Assembly (NCBI GenBank): GCA_963840435.1
Contig: CAWIYY010000003.1
Coordinates: 744,001 to 808,000 of the forward strand
DNA: 64,000 nt
DNA from: Bog-473 sp963840435
GTDB taxonomy: Bacteria > Actinomycetota > Acidimicrobiia > Acidimicrobiales > RAAP-2
Reading direction: 5' to 3'
Made by a program: the position numbers and the translations under genes. Numbering within the stretch: the first letter of the stretch is position 1; each line of letters begins with the position of its first letter. Positions 40,468-49,170 of this stretch are shown here, piece by piece. The notes under the pieces were generated by a model, which was given only the letters and a program-made list of their open reading frames with translations, searched no databases and was not told the DNA's origin.

Positions 40468-41852
40468 GCGCTCGCCACCGGGATGCGCACGCGGTAGCGA
40501 GGCCGCGCCGTCACCTCCTCGAGACGGCCGGACAGGTGGTGGGGGTGTCCCCCGGTCACGGTGACCAGCGCCAGTGCGCCGGGCGCGGGCGCGCGGCCGA
40601 CGGCGGCAAAGTGGATGGGCTTGCCCTGCCTGGTCCGCCCGGTCTGCGTCGACGGGTCGCGGCGGCTCACGCCTTCGACGAGCACCTCCTCGGACCGGCC
40701 CACCCGGGCCTGGTGCCGAGCCAGGGCCGAGCGGTCGATCACCGTCTTCAGCCGCTCGAACCGTTCCGCGATGACGTCGGCGGGCACGAACGCGGCCTCC
40801 ATGTCGGCCGCCCGGGTCCCGGGTCGGGGCGAGAAGATGAAGGTGAAGGCGCTGTCGTACGCGGCCTCGGCGCACACCTCGAGCGTGCGTTCGAAGTCTT
40901 CTTCGGTCTCGCCGGGGAACCCGACGATGATGTCCGTCGTGACCGCCAGGTCGGCGATGGCGGCCCGGGCCGACGCCAGCTTCTCGAGGTAGCGCTGCGC
41001 CGTGTACCCGCGCCGCATGGCCCGCAGGACGGCGTCACTCCCCGATTGCAGGGGCAGGTGGAGCTGCTCGCACACCTCGGGGGTGCTCGCCATGGCCTCG
41101 ATCGTCTCGGGCCTGAGGTCCTTCGGGTGCGGGCTGGTGAAGCGGACGCGCCCGATGCCCTCGACCGCACCCACGGCCCGGAGGAGTTCGGCGAAGAGGG
41201 GCCGGCGCTTGGTGATGTCGCGCCCGTAGGAGTTCACGTTCTGCCCGAGCAGGGTCACCTCGGTGACCCCGCGCTGGGCCAGCAACGCCACCTCGGCGAC
41301 GATGTCGTCGAGCGGCCGACTCACCTCGGGCCCGCGCACTGCGGGCACGATGCAGAACGCGCAGGAATTGTCACACCCGGTCTGGATGTTGACCCAGGCG
41401 GCATAAGGCAGCTCGCGCACCGCACCCGGTCCGAGCAAGGGATTGGCGGCCGACTCGGGCGCCGGCGCGTCGAGGATCTCCATCACCTGGCCCTCGCGGC
41501 GAGAGCGGCGCAAGAGTCCGGGGGCGCTGGTCAGGTTGTGCGTCCCGAAGACGACGTCCACCCAGCCCACCTTCTCCTGGATCCGCTCACGGTCCTTCTG
41601 GGCCAGGCAACCACCGACGGCGATCTGGAGTCCGGGCCGAGCGTCGACCAGCTCCTTGAGCCGGCCCAGCGTGCCGTAGAGCCGCTGGTCTGCGTTCTCC
41701 CTGATGCAGCAGGTGTTGAGCACGACGACATCGGCCTCCTCCATGGAGGGGGCCGCCTCCATGCCGTCGGCCACCAGGAGCCCAGCCAGGCGCTCCGAGT
41801 CGTGTTCGTTCATTTGGCAGCCGAACGTACGAATGAAGTAGCGCTGCGGCAT
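40464..41852 (-). CDS. miaB: tRNA-2-methylthio-N6-dimethylallyladenosine synthase
   Basis: 462 aa. The N-terminal UPF0004 domain begins FIRTFGCQMNEHDSERLAGL and has CCIRENADQ, giving three cluster cysteines. The radical SAM motif is CDNSCAFCIVPAVRG (CxxxCxxC), followed by LLGQNVNSYG and MRRGYTAQRYLEK. The TRAM domain at the end has RVGRSEEVLVEGVSRRD and VTVTGGHPHHLSG. It methylthiolates the i6A37 made by MiaA. ATG with TAGACT 7 nt upstream. First gene of the miaB-to-dapE run. Confidence 0.96.
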   Translation of the reverse strand: MPQRYFIRTFGCQMNEHDSERLAGLLVADGMEAAPSMEEADVVVLNTCCIRENADQRLYGTLGRLKELVDARPGLQIAVGGCLAQKDRERIQEKVGWVDVVFGTHNLTSAPGLLRRSRREGQVMEILDAPAPESAANPLLGPGAVRELPYAAWVNIQTGCDNSCAFCIVPAVRGPEVSRPLDDIVAEVALLAQRGVTEVTLLGQNVNSYGRDITKRRPLFAELLRAVGAVEGIGRVRFTSPHPKDLRPETIEAMASTPEVCEQLHLPLQSGSDAVLRAMRRGYTAQRYLEKLASARAAIADLAVTTDIIVGFPGETEEDFERTLEVCAEAAYDSAFTFIFSPRPGTRAADMEAAFVPADVIAERFERLKTVIDRSALARHQARVGRSEEVLVEGVSRRDPSTQTGRTRQGKPIHFAAVGRAPAPGALALVTVTGGHPHHLSGRLEEVTARPRYRVRIPVASA

Positions 41853-41859
41853 GTGCCGA

Positions 41860-41865
41860 AGTCTA
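41860..41865 (-). promoter_or_regulatory. -10 box TAGACT before miaB
   Basis: Minus-strand TAGACT, 7 nt before the miaB ATG at 41852. It probably drives the seven-gene run down to dapE. Confidence 0.5.
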
Positions 41866-41880
41866 CGGAACCGGGGGGCC

Positions 41881-41886
41881 TACGAT
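41881..41886 (+). promoter_or_regulatory. -10 box TACGAT before lipoprotein gene
   Basis: TACGAT is 8 nt before the ATG at 41895, giving an RNA leader of 0-2 nt. It faces the miaB promoter across 15 bp. Confidence 0.45.
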
Positions 41887-41894
41887 TCCCCACG

Positions 41895-42395
41895 ATGAGC
41901 CGTCCGAGGCTGTTCCGACGCGTCTGGTGGGCCCTTCCCGTCCTTGCGGTGGCCCTGGCCGCCTGCAGCTCCGGTCCCCAGCATCCCTCGGCGTCCGGAT
42001 CGGGTTTTTCGACCAGTACGGCGCCGAGCGGCTCCGAACTCAAGAACCAGGACTCCACGCTCCTGGCCAACCTGACCACGTACCTCTCGAAGGCCAACGC
42101 CTGCAAGACCCAGTCCAGTCCCGTCGTGTGTGTCGAGGCGGCGGACCGGACACTCGGGGGGCAGATCCACGACTACGCCAACCGGCTGGCCGCAGGATCG
42201 GCCAGCGACGCCAAGGCGGCCGATGTGACCGCAGCGCGCAACTCGGCCCAGTTGTTGGCCAACAGCATGGAGATCCTCGGCGACGCGCAGCCGAGCCAGG
42301 CCAACTACAACCAGGTGCTCAACACCTTCAACGTCACCAGCGCCATCTCGTCGCTGCAGAAGGCCGTAGCCAAGGTCCAGAGCGACCTCGGCTGA
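41895..42395 (+). CDS. Lipoprotein of unknown function
   Basis: 166 aa. The signal peptide RRVWWALPVLAVALAACSSG has a lipobox (LAAC, Cys 24), so the protein is anchored on the outer face of the membrane. The mature part after a Ser/Gly-rich linker looks all-helical (LLANLTTYLSKANACKTQSS, VTAARNSAQLLANSMEILGD, ISSLQKAVAKVQSDLG). It has two cysteines (NACKT, VVCVE) that may form a disulfide. No family recognised. It is alone on the plus strand between minus-strand miaB and thrB. Confidence 0.7.
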   Translation: MSRPRLFRRVWWALPVLAVALAACSSGPQHPSASGSGFSTSTAPSGSELKNQDSTLLANLTTYLSKANACKTQSSPVVCVEAADRTLGGQIHDYANRLAAGSASDAKAADVTAARNSAQLLANSMEILGDAQPSQANYNQVLNTFNVTSAISSLQKAVAKVQSDLG

Positions 42396-42515
42396 CGCAC
42401 ACCCGAGGTCGTGCACCGATCGTCGGCGATCCGGGCGCGCCCAGAGATGTGCTCGAAGTCCAGCGACGCTCCTCGGGAAGGGCCGGACCCGACCCACGCC
42501 GGCCGATGCGCCCGC

Positions 42516-43382
42516 TCAGAGGTCGACGGTCGCCTCGTCCCCGTACACGAGGCCGCGCCGATCCGCCGCCAACGCGACCACCCTTCCGGGCACGCCCGAC
42601 GACGCCAGCGCCGACTGGGCGGCGGCGCGCACCGACTCCTGGCTCTCCTGGGTGACGAACCCGATCAGGGTGGGACCGGCGCCGGACCAGCAGGCCGCCA
42701 GTGCTCCGGCCTCGACGAGCGCGTCGAGCAGCCGGGGCGCCTCGGGGAACAGCGCGGTGCGGGCCGGCTGGTGGATGCGGTCGCCGGTGGCGGCGGCCTG
42801 CAGATGGGTCGGATCGGCCAGCCCGGCCACCAGGAGGCCCATGCGGCCGAGGTTGAAGACCGCATCGGTGCGGCTGAGCGTGTCGGGGAGCACCCCCCGG
42901 GCCGCGGGCGTGGCCAGATCGCGGTCGGGCACCATGGCGACGAAGGCCAGATCCGGACCGAGGGGCAGCGGCGCGTGGACCGGGATGCCCTCGACAGTCG
43001 TGGCCGCCAGCAGGCCGCCGAACACACTGGCGGCCGCGTTCTCGGGGTGCCCGTCGTAGGCCGCCGCCACCGCGAAGGGATCGTCCGCCCCGGCGGCCGC
43101 CGCCGCGGCCGCGGCCAGCGCGGCCGAAGACCCCAGGCCGCGGGCAACCGGGATCTGCGAGCGCACCGTGACGGCGACGCGGTCGTGCCCCAGCACCTCG
43201 GTGACGACCCGGGCGGCCAGGTGGGAAGCGTCGTCGAAGAGTCCGGCCCCCTCGCCCTCCGAATGCACGCGCAACGAGTCAGCCGGCTCGACCTCGACGC
43301 TGACGTAGCAGTCGAGGGCAACGGCGAGGGTGTCGAAGCCGGGACCGAGATTGGCCGAAGAGGCGGGGGCCCGGGCGCGCAC
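42516..43382 (-). CDS. thrB: Homoserine kinase
   Basis: 288 aa, GTG start with TAGCCT 6 nt upstream. GHMP kinase motifs: ASSANLGPGFDTLAVALDCY (motif 1, about 7-26), IPVARGLGSSAALAAAAAAA (ATP-binding motif 2, about 96-115) and ACWSGAGPTLIGFV (motif 3). It phosphorylates homoserine for threonine synthesis. hom and thrC, usual partners, are not in the window. The preceding dacA gene ends 17 bp upstream, but the promoter box suggests thrB has its own start. Confidence 0.93.
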   Translation of the reverse strand: MRARAPASSANLGPGFDTLAVALDCYVSVEVEPADSLRVHSEGEGAGLFDDASHLAARVVTEVLGHDRVAVTVRSQIPVARGLGSSAALAAAAAAAAGADDPFAVAAAYDGHPENAAASVFGGLLAATTVEGIPVHAPLPLGPDLAFVAMVPDRDLATPAARGVLPDTLSRTDAVFNLGRMGLLVAGLADPTHLQAAATGDRIHQPARTALFPEAPRLLDALVEAGALAACWSGAGPTLIGFVTQESQESVRAAAQSALASSGVPGRVVALAADRRGLVYGDEATVDL

Positions 43383-43388
43383 GCGCTC

Positions 43389-43394
43389 AGGCTA
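43389..43394 (-). promoter_or_regulatory. -10 box TAGCCT before thrB
   Basis: Minus-strand TAGCCT, 6 nt before the GTG at 43382. The same octamer TAGCCTGA occurs before dapB and dapA. Confidence 0.45.
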
Positions 43395-43399
43395 CGCGT

Positions 43400-44770
43400 T
43401 CAGAACAGACGCTGGACCATCGTCGGCTGCGGGACGTCCTGCTGCAACCGGACCGGGACGGTGGCGTGCTGCGTGCCGAGCGACACGTCGACGCTGCCCA
43501 CCACTGTGCCGCGGCGCGCCTGGGCGGTCAGGTGGCGGTCGGGCCGGAAGACCATGGTGGCCTTGACTCCGGGCCACGTGAGCAGGGAGACGGGGGCCAC
43601 CCCCCGGGCGAGCACCGTCTTGCCGGCCTCGCTCACCCGGGCGACGACCGCGCCCTGGTGGAACACTGCCGTCGCACCGACGGCCGGCGCCATGGCGGTC
43701 ACCAGCGCCAGTCCGTGGAGACCGGCCGCGGCCAGAACCTCGGGACCCTGCTGGCCGGTCACGGCGGCCAGCAGGAGGGTGGGCACCCCGTGCACCTGGC
43801 GCACGACGGCGAGCACATCGCACCCGCCCGCGGCCGTGGTGAACCCCGACTTCACCCCGATGACCCCGTCGAAGCCCAGGAACGGGGTGTAGGTGGAGAT
43901 GGTCCCGGCCACCGGCAGCGTGATGGAGGACTGCTGGACCAGCGCAGCGAAGACGGGATTGGTCATGTCGAGCGACGCCACCTTCAAGAGGTCGTAGGGC
44001 GTCGACTGCGATCCGGGGTCGACACCACTCGGATCGGCGAAGTGCGACTGCGTCATGCCGAGCTGCGCAGCGTCCTTGTTCATCTTGGTCACGAATGCGG
44101 CCTCACTCCCGGCATCCCACCGGGCCAGCAGGTCGGCGTAGTTGTCGGCCGAGTGGATGAGCAGACCACCGAGCACCTGCACCTCGGGGATCTGCTCACC
44201 GACGGCCACCTGCGCGTTCGAGTTGTCCGAGACGGTGTCCTCGTTGTAGTCGTTCACGTCGGCCTGGGTGACGGTGATGGAGGGACCCAGCTGGCCCATC
44301 TTCAGCGGATGGTCGTGCAGGATCACGTAGGCCGTCATGAGCTTCGTCAGGCTGGCCACGGGCTCTGGCTTCTCGGGGCCAGAGGGCTCGTCGACGCCGA
44401 TGGAGGGGATGGCCACGGCCGCCTGGCCGCTCCCGGGCCAGGGCAGGCTGATCGGGTTCGACACCAGGTCGACCGTGCGCTGGAGCACCGCAGTGACTTG
44501 CGGTGCCGGGTCGGGCGCGCTGAGGCGAACGGCGGCGAAGAGACCGGCCGCCGCGACGATCAGCGCCAGCACGAGGAGGACGACGAGTCCACGCCGGCCG
44601 CGTCGGCGGTGGCGGTGCGCGCCGTCCTCCCGGCGTTCCCGCCGCGATCGCGGTGGTGGTGACGGTGGGGGCGGTGCGCCCGGGCTGCCGGCATCGGCCT
44701 GGCGCAAGGACTCGAGGGTGAACGGCGCCACCATGAGGGGCGTCGGCGTCGTCCGGCCTTCCTCGCTCAC
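43400..44770 (-). CDS. D-alanyl-D-alanine carboxypeptidase (S11 family, low-molecular-weight PBP)
   Basis: 456 aa. A charged N-terminus and one membrane helix (GLVVLLVLALIVAAAGLFAA, about 63-82) place the enzyme outside. The active-site serine and lysine are in VASLTKLMTAYVILHD (SxxK); IHSADNYADLLAR fills the SxN position (SAD followed by N, slightly unusual); GVKSGFTTAAGG is the KTG box as KSG. It trims the terminal D-Ala of peptidoglycan stems. The C-terminal beta domain is present. The GTG start overlaps the ftsK stop (GTGA), so the two are likely co-expressed. Confidence 0.92.
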   Translation of the reverse strand: MSEEGRTTPTPLMVAPFTLESLRQADAGSPGAPPPPSPPPRSRRERREDGAHRHRRRGRRGLVVLLVLALIVAAAGLFAAVRLSAPDPAPQVTAVLQRTVDLVSNPISLPWPGSGQAAVAIPSIGVDEPSGPEKPEPVASLTKLMTAYVILHDHPLKMGQLGPSITVTQADVNDYNEDTVSDNSNAQVAVGEQIPEVQVLGGLLIHSADNYADLLARWDAGSEAAFVTKMNKDAAQLGMTQSHFADPSGVDPGSQSTPYDLLKVASLDMTNPVFAALVQQSSITLPVAGTISTYTPFLGFDGVIGVKSGFTTAAGGCDVLAVVRQVHGVPTLLLAAVTGQQGPEVLAAAGLHGLALVTAMAPAVGATAVFHQGAVVARVSEAGKTVLARGVAPVSLLTWPGVKATMVFRPDRHLTAQARRGTVVGSVDVSLGTQHATVPVRLQQDVPQPTMVQRLF

Positions 44771-47262
44771 CTCCCGTTGAGCCCGTCGAGCTCGTCGGGG
44801 GTGATCAGGACGGCGCGCGCCTTAGATCCCTCGCTGGGACCGACCACACCCGCCTGCTCGAGCAGGTCCATGAGGCGCCCGGCGCGGGCGAACCCGACCC
44901 GCAGCTTGCGCTGGAGCATGGAGGTGGAGCCGAGCTGGGAGCGCACCACCAGGTCCCGGGCCTGGACGAGCAATTCGTCGTCGTCGTTGCCCACACCGTC
45001 GTCGCTCGACGATGTCACGTCCAGGGTGCTGATGGCCACCACCGGCTCGGTCGTCCCGCCTTGGGCCTTCCAGTGCGCCACGACGTTGCGCACCTCCTCC
45101 TCCGAGACCCAGGGGGCCTGGAGCCGGCGCAACACGTTGGACGACGCCTCGAGCAGCAGCATGTCCCCCTTGCCCACCAGGCGCTCGGCCCCGGGCTGGT
45201 CGAGGATGACCCTGCTGTCCATCAAGGTGGAGACGGCGAACGCCATGCGACTCGGAACGTTGGCCTTGATGACGCCCGTGATCACGTCGACCGAGGGCCG
45301 CTGGGTGGCGATGACCAGGTGGATGCCGACGGCCCGGGCCATCTGGGCGATGCGGACGATCGAGTCCTCCACGTCACGGGCGGCCACCATCATCAGGTCG
45401 TTGAGCTCGTCCACCACGACCAGGATGAAGGGCAGGCGCTGTTCGGGCTCGGGCTCGTCGAGCTCCTCGACGTCGTCGAGGGCGGGGTGGTCCTCGCCGA
45501 GGGCCTTGACCGCGGTGTCGCGGATGCGGCGGCGATCGTTGGGCGGGGAGGCCACCAGGCCGTCGTCCACCAGCTGGTTGTAGCCGGTGATGTCGCGGCA
45601 CCCGTTCTCGGCCAGCTTGTCGTAGCGGCGCTCCATCTCCTTGACCGCCCAGGCCAGTGCGTTGGCCGCCTGCTTGGGGTCGACCACCACCCTGGTCAGG
45701 AGGTGGGGCAGCCCCTCGTACTGGCCGAGCTCGACCCGCTTGGGGTCGATCAGGATCAGCTTGGCGCTCTCGGGGTCCTGGCGCATCAGGATCGACGTGA
45801 TGATCGAGTTCATGCAGGACGACTTGCCCGACCCGGTGGCGCCGGAGATGAGGACGTGGGGCATCTCGGCCAGGTTGGCCATGACGGCGCGCCCGGCGAT
45901 GTCGCGCCCCATGGCCACCTCGAGCGGGTGGCTGGTCGCCGTGAGGCGAGCCTCCTTGGAGTCGAGGATGTCGCGCAGCGCGACCAGCTGGCGGGTGCGG
46001 TTGGGCACTTCGACACCGATGGCCGATTTGCCCGGGATGGGCGCCAGGATGCGCACGTCGGGCGACGCCATGGCGTAGGCGATGTCCTTGGACAGGCTGG
46101 TCACCCGGGCCACCTTCACCCCGGGGCCGAGCTCGAGCTCGAAGCGGGTCACGGTCGGCCCGACCCGGGCGCCGACGAGGCGGGTCTCGACACCGTGGGC
46201 GGCCAGCGCCCGCACCAGCTCCACGCCGGCGGCGTCGGTCTGCTTCTGGTCCTGCTCCATCTTCTTGGAGGCGTGCAGGAGCGACATCGGCGGCAGCGTC
46301 CAGTCGCCGGGGCGATGCGACACCGCGGGCACGGGCGCCGCCTCGACCGGCTCGGGGTCGGCCTCCGGTTCGGGCGCGAGGACCGGCGCCGGCTCGGGCA
46401 GCGGGATGTCGATGTCACTGTCGTCGGGGGCGGCGGGCGGTCCGGCCTCCGGGAACGACGGTGCGACAACCGACGAGGCGGGCTGCGCTTCCTCGAGGGC
46501 GGCGTCGTAGGGACCGGCGACGAGCGGCTTGCCCCGCCAGACGGCCAGGGCGCCGCGGCCGGTGGCCGAGGCCGCGGTGCGCAGGCCACGGAAGACGGAG
46601 GCCAGGGGGATGCCGGTGGCGATCAGGACGGCCACGACGATGACGGCGACCAGGAACACCGCCGCGCCGGCGGTGCCCAGCCCGGCGTGCAGCGGGTGGC
46701 CGACCAGCACGCCCAGGGCGCCGCCGCCCCGGCGCAGCGTGGCGCCCTGCGAGAACGTCGGGAGGTGGCGCAGCTCGGCCAGGCCGCAGACCCCGAGCAG
46801 CCCGAGCACGATGCCGACACCGAGGCGCCAGGGGTCGGTGCTCCCGACGTGGTCGGGATCCTCGACCTCGCTCCGGTCGATCAGCAGCGCCGCCCCGGCA
46901 CCGGCCACGATCACCGGGAGCAGCACGCGCACCCAGCCGGCCACATACCCCAGGCCGGAGTCGACCCCGTGGCCGATCGGACCGAGCTGGCCGCCCCAGA
47001 GGGCCAGGGCCAGCAGGACGCCCAGAGTGACCAGGCCGACCGCCCACAGGTCGCGGGCCTGGACCCGCCAGAAGGGCGGGCGCTCGGGGGCGGCCTTGGT
47101 GTTCCTGGTCGACTTGGCCCCGCTCGACTTGGCCCCTCTGGCCGGCTTCTTCGCAGCCGAACGGGCAGGAGGACGCGCCGGGGCCCCTCCGCGGGTCTTG
47201 GTCACCACAGTGCGGTCGAGATTACCGGTTGACCTGGCCGTTTTTGTGGACACCCCACCCAT
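44767..47262 (-). CDS. ftsK: DNA translocase FtsK/SpoIIIE
   Basis: 831 aa. After a basic Lys/Arg-rich tail come about four or five membrane helices (LWAVGLVTLGVLLALALWGG, VLLPVIVAGAGAALLIDRS, AAVFLVAVIVVAVLIATGIP). An acidic/Pro linker leads to the motor: ISGATGSGKSSCMNSII (Walker A, about 469), LILIDPKRVELGQYEGLPHL, FILVVVDELNDLMMVA (Walker B) and VHLVIATQRPSVDVITGVIK. The gamma DNA-reading domain is at the end (LQRKLRVGFARAGRLMDLLE). It moves chromosome termini through the septum. The ATG lies 8 bp from an SOS box, so damage control is likely, as for E. coli ftsK. Confidence 0.95.
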   Translation of the reverse strand: MGGVSTKTARSTGNLDRTVVTKTRGGAPARPPARSAAKKPARGAKSSGAKSTRNTKAAPERPPFWRVQARDLWAVGLVTLGVLLALALWGGQLGPIGHGVDSGLGYVAGWVRVLLPVIVAGAGAALLIDRSEVEDPDHVGSTDPWRLGVGIVLGLLGVCGLAELRHLPTFSQGATLRRGGGALGVLVGHPLHAGLGTAGAAVFLVAVIVVAVLIATGIPLASVFRGLRTAASATGRGALAVWRGKPLVAGPYDAALEEAQPASSVVAPSFPEAGPPAAPDDSDIDIPLPEPAPVLAPEPEADPEPVEAAPVPAVSHRPGDWTLPPMSLLHASKKMEQDQKQTDAAGVELVRALAAHGVETRLVGARVGPTVTRFELELGPGVKVARVTSLSKDIAYAMASPDVRILAPIPGKSAIGVEVPNRTRQLVALRDILDSKEARLTATSHPLEVAMGRDIAGRAVMANLAEMPHVLISGATGSGKSSCMNSIITSILMRQDPESAKLILIDPKRVELGQYEGLPHLLTRVVVDPKQAANALAWAVKEMERRYDKLAENGCRDITGYNQLVDDGLVASPPNDRRRIRDTAVKALGEDHPALDDVEELDEPEPEQRLPFILVVVDELNDLMMVAARDVEDSIVRIAQMARAVGIHLVIATQRPSVDVITGVIKANVPSRMAFAVSTLMDSRVILDQPGAERLVGKGDMLLLEASSNVLRRLQAPWVSEEEVRNVVAHWKAQGGTTEPVVAISTLDVTSSSDDGVGNDDDELLVQARDLVVRSQLGSTSMLQRKLRVGFARAGRLMDLLEQAGVVGPSEGSKARAVLITPDELDGLNGR

Positions 47263-47269
47263 TGAATTA

Positions 47270-47283
47270 CGAACATATGTTCG
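47270..47283. promoter_or_regulatory. SOS box between ftsK and radical SAM gene (CGAACATATGTTCG)
   Basis: Perfect CGAAC-N4-GTTCG and fully palindromic across all 14 bases. It lies 15 bp before the plus-strand ATG (47298) and 8 bp before the minus-strand ftsK ATG (47262). Its minus-strand TATGTT could itself serve as the ftsK -10. LexA here should block both promoters. Confidence 0.9.
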
Positions 47284-47284
47284 C

Positions 47285-47290
47285 TATCGT
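47285..47290 (+). promoter_or_regulatory. -10 box TATCGT before radical SAM gene
   Basis: TATCGT, 7 nt before the ATG at 47298 and directly beside the SOS box. Confidence 0.5.
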
Positions 47291-47297
47291 AGGCCAG

Positions 47298-48365
47298 ATG
47301 GCACTCCGGTGGACGACGGCGGAGAGCGAGGAGGGCGGCACGCTCTTCCCCGACGAGCAGGTGGCCGAGCGCCACGTCGGGAAGGGCGCCTACGCCGGGA
47401 TGGAGTTCCTCCACGTGAACGCCCGCAGCATCATCAACACGGTGCCGGCCGAGAGCCGGATGCCCTTCCGGCACACGATCAACGCGTATCGAGGTTGCAG
47501 CCACGCCTGCGTGTACTGCTTCGCCCGGCCCACCCACGACTACCTCGGGCTGGGCATCGGGACCGACTTCGAACGCAAGATCGTGGTGAAGGTGAACGCG
47601 GTGGAACGGCTGCGGGCCGAGCTGCGCTCGCCCAAGTGGGGAGGCGACCACATCGCCATGGGCACCAACACCGACCCCTACCAGCACGCCGAGGGCAAGT
47701 ACCACCTGACCCGGGGCATCGTGGAGACGTTGAGCGCGGCGCGGAACCCGTTCAGCATTCTGACGAAGTCGACCCTGATCCTGCGGGACGCCGCGCTGCT
47801 GGCCGCGGCGTCGGAGCGCACCGAGGTGGGCGTGTCGTTCTCCATCGGGACGCTGGACCGGGACGTGTGGAAGGCGACCGAGCCCGGCACTCCCCCGCCG
47901 GACCGGCGAGTGGACGCGCTGCGCCGCCTGACCGCCATGGGCATCAGTTGCGGCGTGCTGGTGGCCCCGGTGCTGCCGGGACTCTCCGACGGCGAGGACC
48001 AGCTGCGCCAGGTGGTCGAGGCGTGCGCGGCGGCCGGCGCCGTCTCGGTCTCGGGGGTGGCGCTGCACCTCCGTGGGCCCATGCGCAGGCACTACCTCGA
48101 CTGGCTCGAGGGCGAGCGGCCGGACCTGGTCGGCCTGCACCGGGTGCGCTTCCGGCGCGGCGCGTACCAGCCCGGCGAGGAGCGAGGGCGCATCGAGGGC
48201 GTGGTCCGGGAGGCGGCGCTGCGCTGCGGCGTGACCGGGCGGGACCGCTACCGGGGCGTGCGCTCCCGACAGACCGGACACCATCCGGTGGAGACGCCCG
48301 ACGCAGCGGCACCGACGGCCGCGGTGTCGCCCGAGGAGGGCGGCGAACAGCTGTCACTGCTGTGA
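47298..48365 (+). CDS. Rv2578c-family radical SAM protein (SplB-like)
   Basis: 355 aa. The cluster motif is NAYRGCSHACVYCFARPTHD (CxxxCxxC, about 66-85). Further family landmarks are HIAMGTNTDPYQHAEGKYHL, TRGIVETLSAARNPFSILTK and FSIGTLDRDVWKATEPGTPP. It resembles spore photoproduct lyase-like repair proteins, but its reaction is unknown. M. tuberculosis Rv2578c is reported to be LexA-controlled, and an SOS box lies 15 bp upstream here too. The last residues GGEQLSLL resemble the QLSLF motif that binds the replication clamp. The ATG is chosen for its TATCGT box; 23 extra in-frame residues upstream would overlap the operator. Confidence 0.9.
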   Translation: MALRWTTAESEEGGTLFPDEQVAERHVGKGAYAGMEFLHVNARSIINTVPAESRMPFRHTINAYRGCSHACVYCFARPTHDYLGLGIGTDFERKIVVKVNAVERLRAELRSPKWGGDHIAMGTNTDPYQHAEGKYHLTRGIVETLSAARNPFSILTKSTLILRDAALLAAASERTEVGVSFSIGTLDRDVWKATEPGTPPPDRRVDALRRLTAMGISCGVLVAPVLPGLSDGEDQLRQVVEACAAAGAVSVSGVALHLRGPMRRHYLDWLEGERPDLVGLHRVRFRRGAYQPGEERGRIEGVVREAALRCGVTGRDRYRGVRSRQTGHHPVETPDAAAPTAAVSPEEGGEQLSLL

Positions 48366-48397
48366 AACGCCGCGCCGGTGCCGCGACGGTGGCTTTC

Positions 48398-48403
48398 TAC
48401 ACT
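48398..48403 (+). promoter_or_regulatory. -10 box TACACT before GDPD gene
   Basis: TACACT predicts a transcript start near 48410, 19 nt before the GTG at 48429 and 61 nt before the GTG at 48471. Confidence 0.35.
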
Positions 48404-48428
48404 TGTGAGCGCATGACGGGCGCGGCCG

Positions 48429-49151
48429 GTGGGAGAGCGACAGAGTCCTGCGCCGGCGACGGCTGACGGCGTGCGTCCGCTCACCATCGCCCACCGGGGC
48501 GAGCCCATCCGGCACCGCGAGAACACGCTCGGCGCCTTCGCGGCGGCGCTGGGCGATGGGGCGGACTGGGTCGAGATCGATCTGCGCCGCACCCGGGACG
48601 GCGAGATCGTGGTGCTGCACGACCAGACGCTCGAGCGGCTGTGGGACGTCGACTCCTCGGTCGGGGACCTGGACTGGGCCGAGGTGGCCCGGCTCGGGCA
48701 CGGCGACGTCCGCATCCCGTCCTTGCGCCAGGTGCTCGAGGCCATGCCGGTGCCCCTGATGGTCGACTTCACCCGGCGCGAGGTCGTGCCCGGCGCGCTG
48801 GAGCAGGTGCTCGGGGCCGACGCGCTGGAGCGCTCGCTCTTCGTGACAGGCAACGTGCCGGCGCTGCGCCAGCTGCGCGCCCTCTCGGAGGAGGCCCGTC
48901 TCGGTCTGACCTGGACCGAGGGCGAGGAGCCGCCGCTGGCGCTGCTCGAGGAGCTCGGGGCCGAGTACTGGAACCCCTGGTTCGGCCTGCTCACCGAGGC
49001 TGGGGCGGCCGCGGTCCATGGGGCGGGTCGGCTGGTCTCGACCTGGACGGTGGACGAGGCGGCCGACATGGAGCGGGTGGTGCGCTGCGGGGCCGACGCT
49101 GTGGTCAGCAATCGGGTGGGGGCGCTGGTGGAGTTCCTGGCCGGGCGGTGA
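48429..49151 (+). CDS. Glycerophosphodiester phosphodiesterase
   Basis: 240 aa from GTG 48429, or 226 aa from GTG 48471, which fits the domain edge better (VRPLTIAHRGEPIRHRENTL). GDPD motifs: AHRGE with N downstream, VEIDLRRTRDGEIVVLHDQT (metal-binding Glu/Asp and catalytic His), VPLMVDFTRREV and the closing VSTWTVDEAADMERVVRCGA. It hydrolyses glycerophosphodiesters to glycerol-3-phosphate and an alcohol. It has no signal peptide, so it should be cytoplasmic. Convergent with the PH-domain gene. Confidence 0.9.
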   Translation: MGERQSPAPATADGVRPLTIAHRGEPIRHRENTLGAFAAALGDGADWVEIDLRRTRDGEIVVLHDQTLERLWDVDSSVGDLDWAEVARLGHGDVRIPSLRQVLEAMPVPLMVDFTRREVVPGALEQVLGADALERSLFVTGNVPALRQLRALSEEARLGLTWTEGEEPPLALLEELGAEYWNPWFGLLTEAGAAAVHGAGRLVSTWTVDEAADMERVVRCGADAVVSNRVGALVEFLAGR

Positions 49152-49170
49152 TGCCGGGGGGGTCGGGCGG

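Noticed and set aside
45061..47232. 723-codon plus-strand frame inside ftsK
   Set aside because: Antisense shadow of ftsK; His/Gly/Arg-rich and without motifs.
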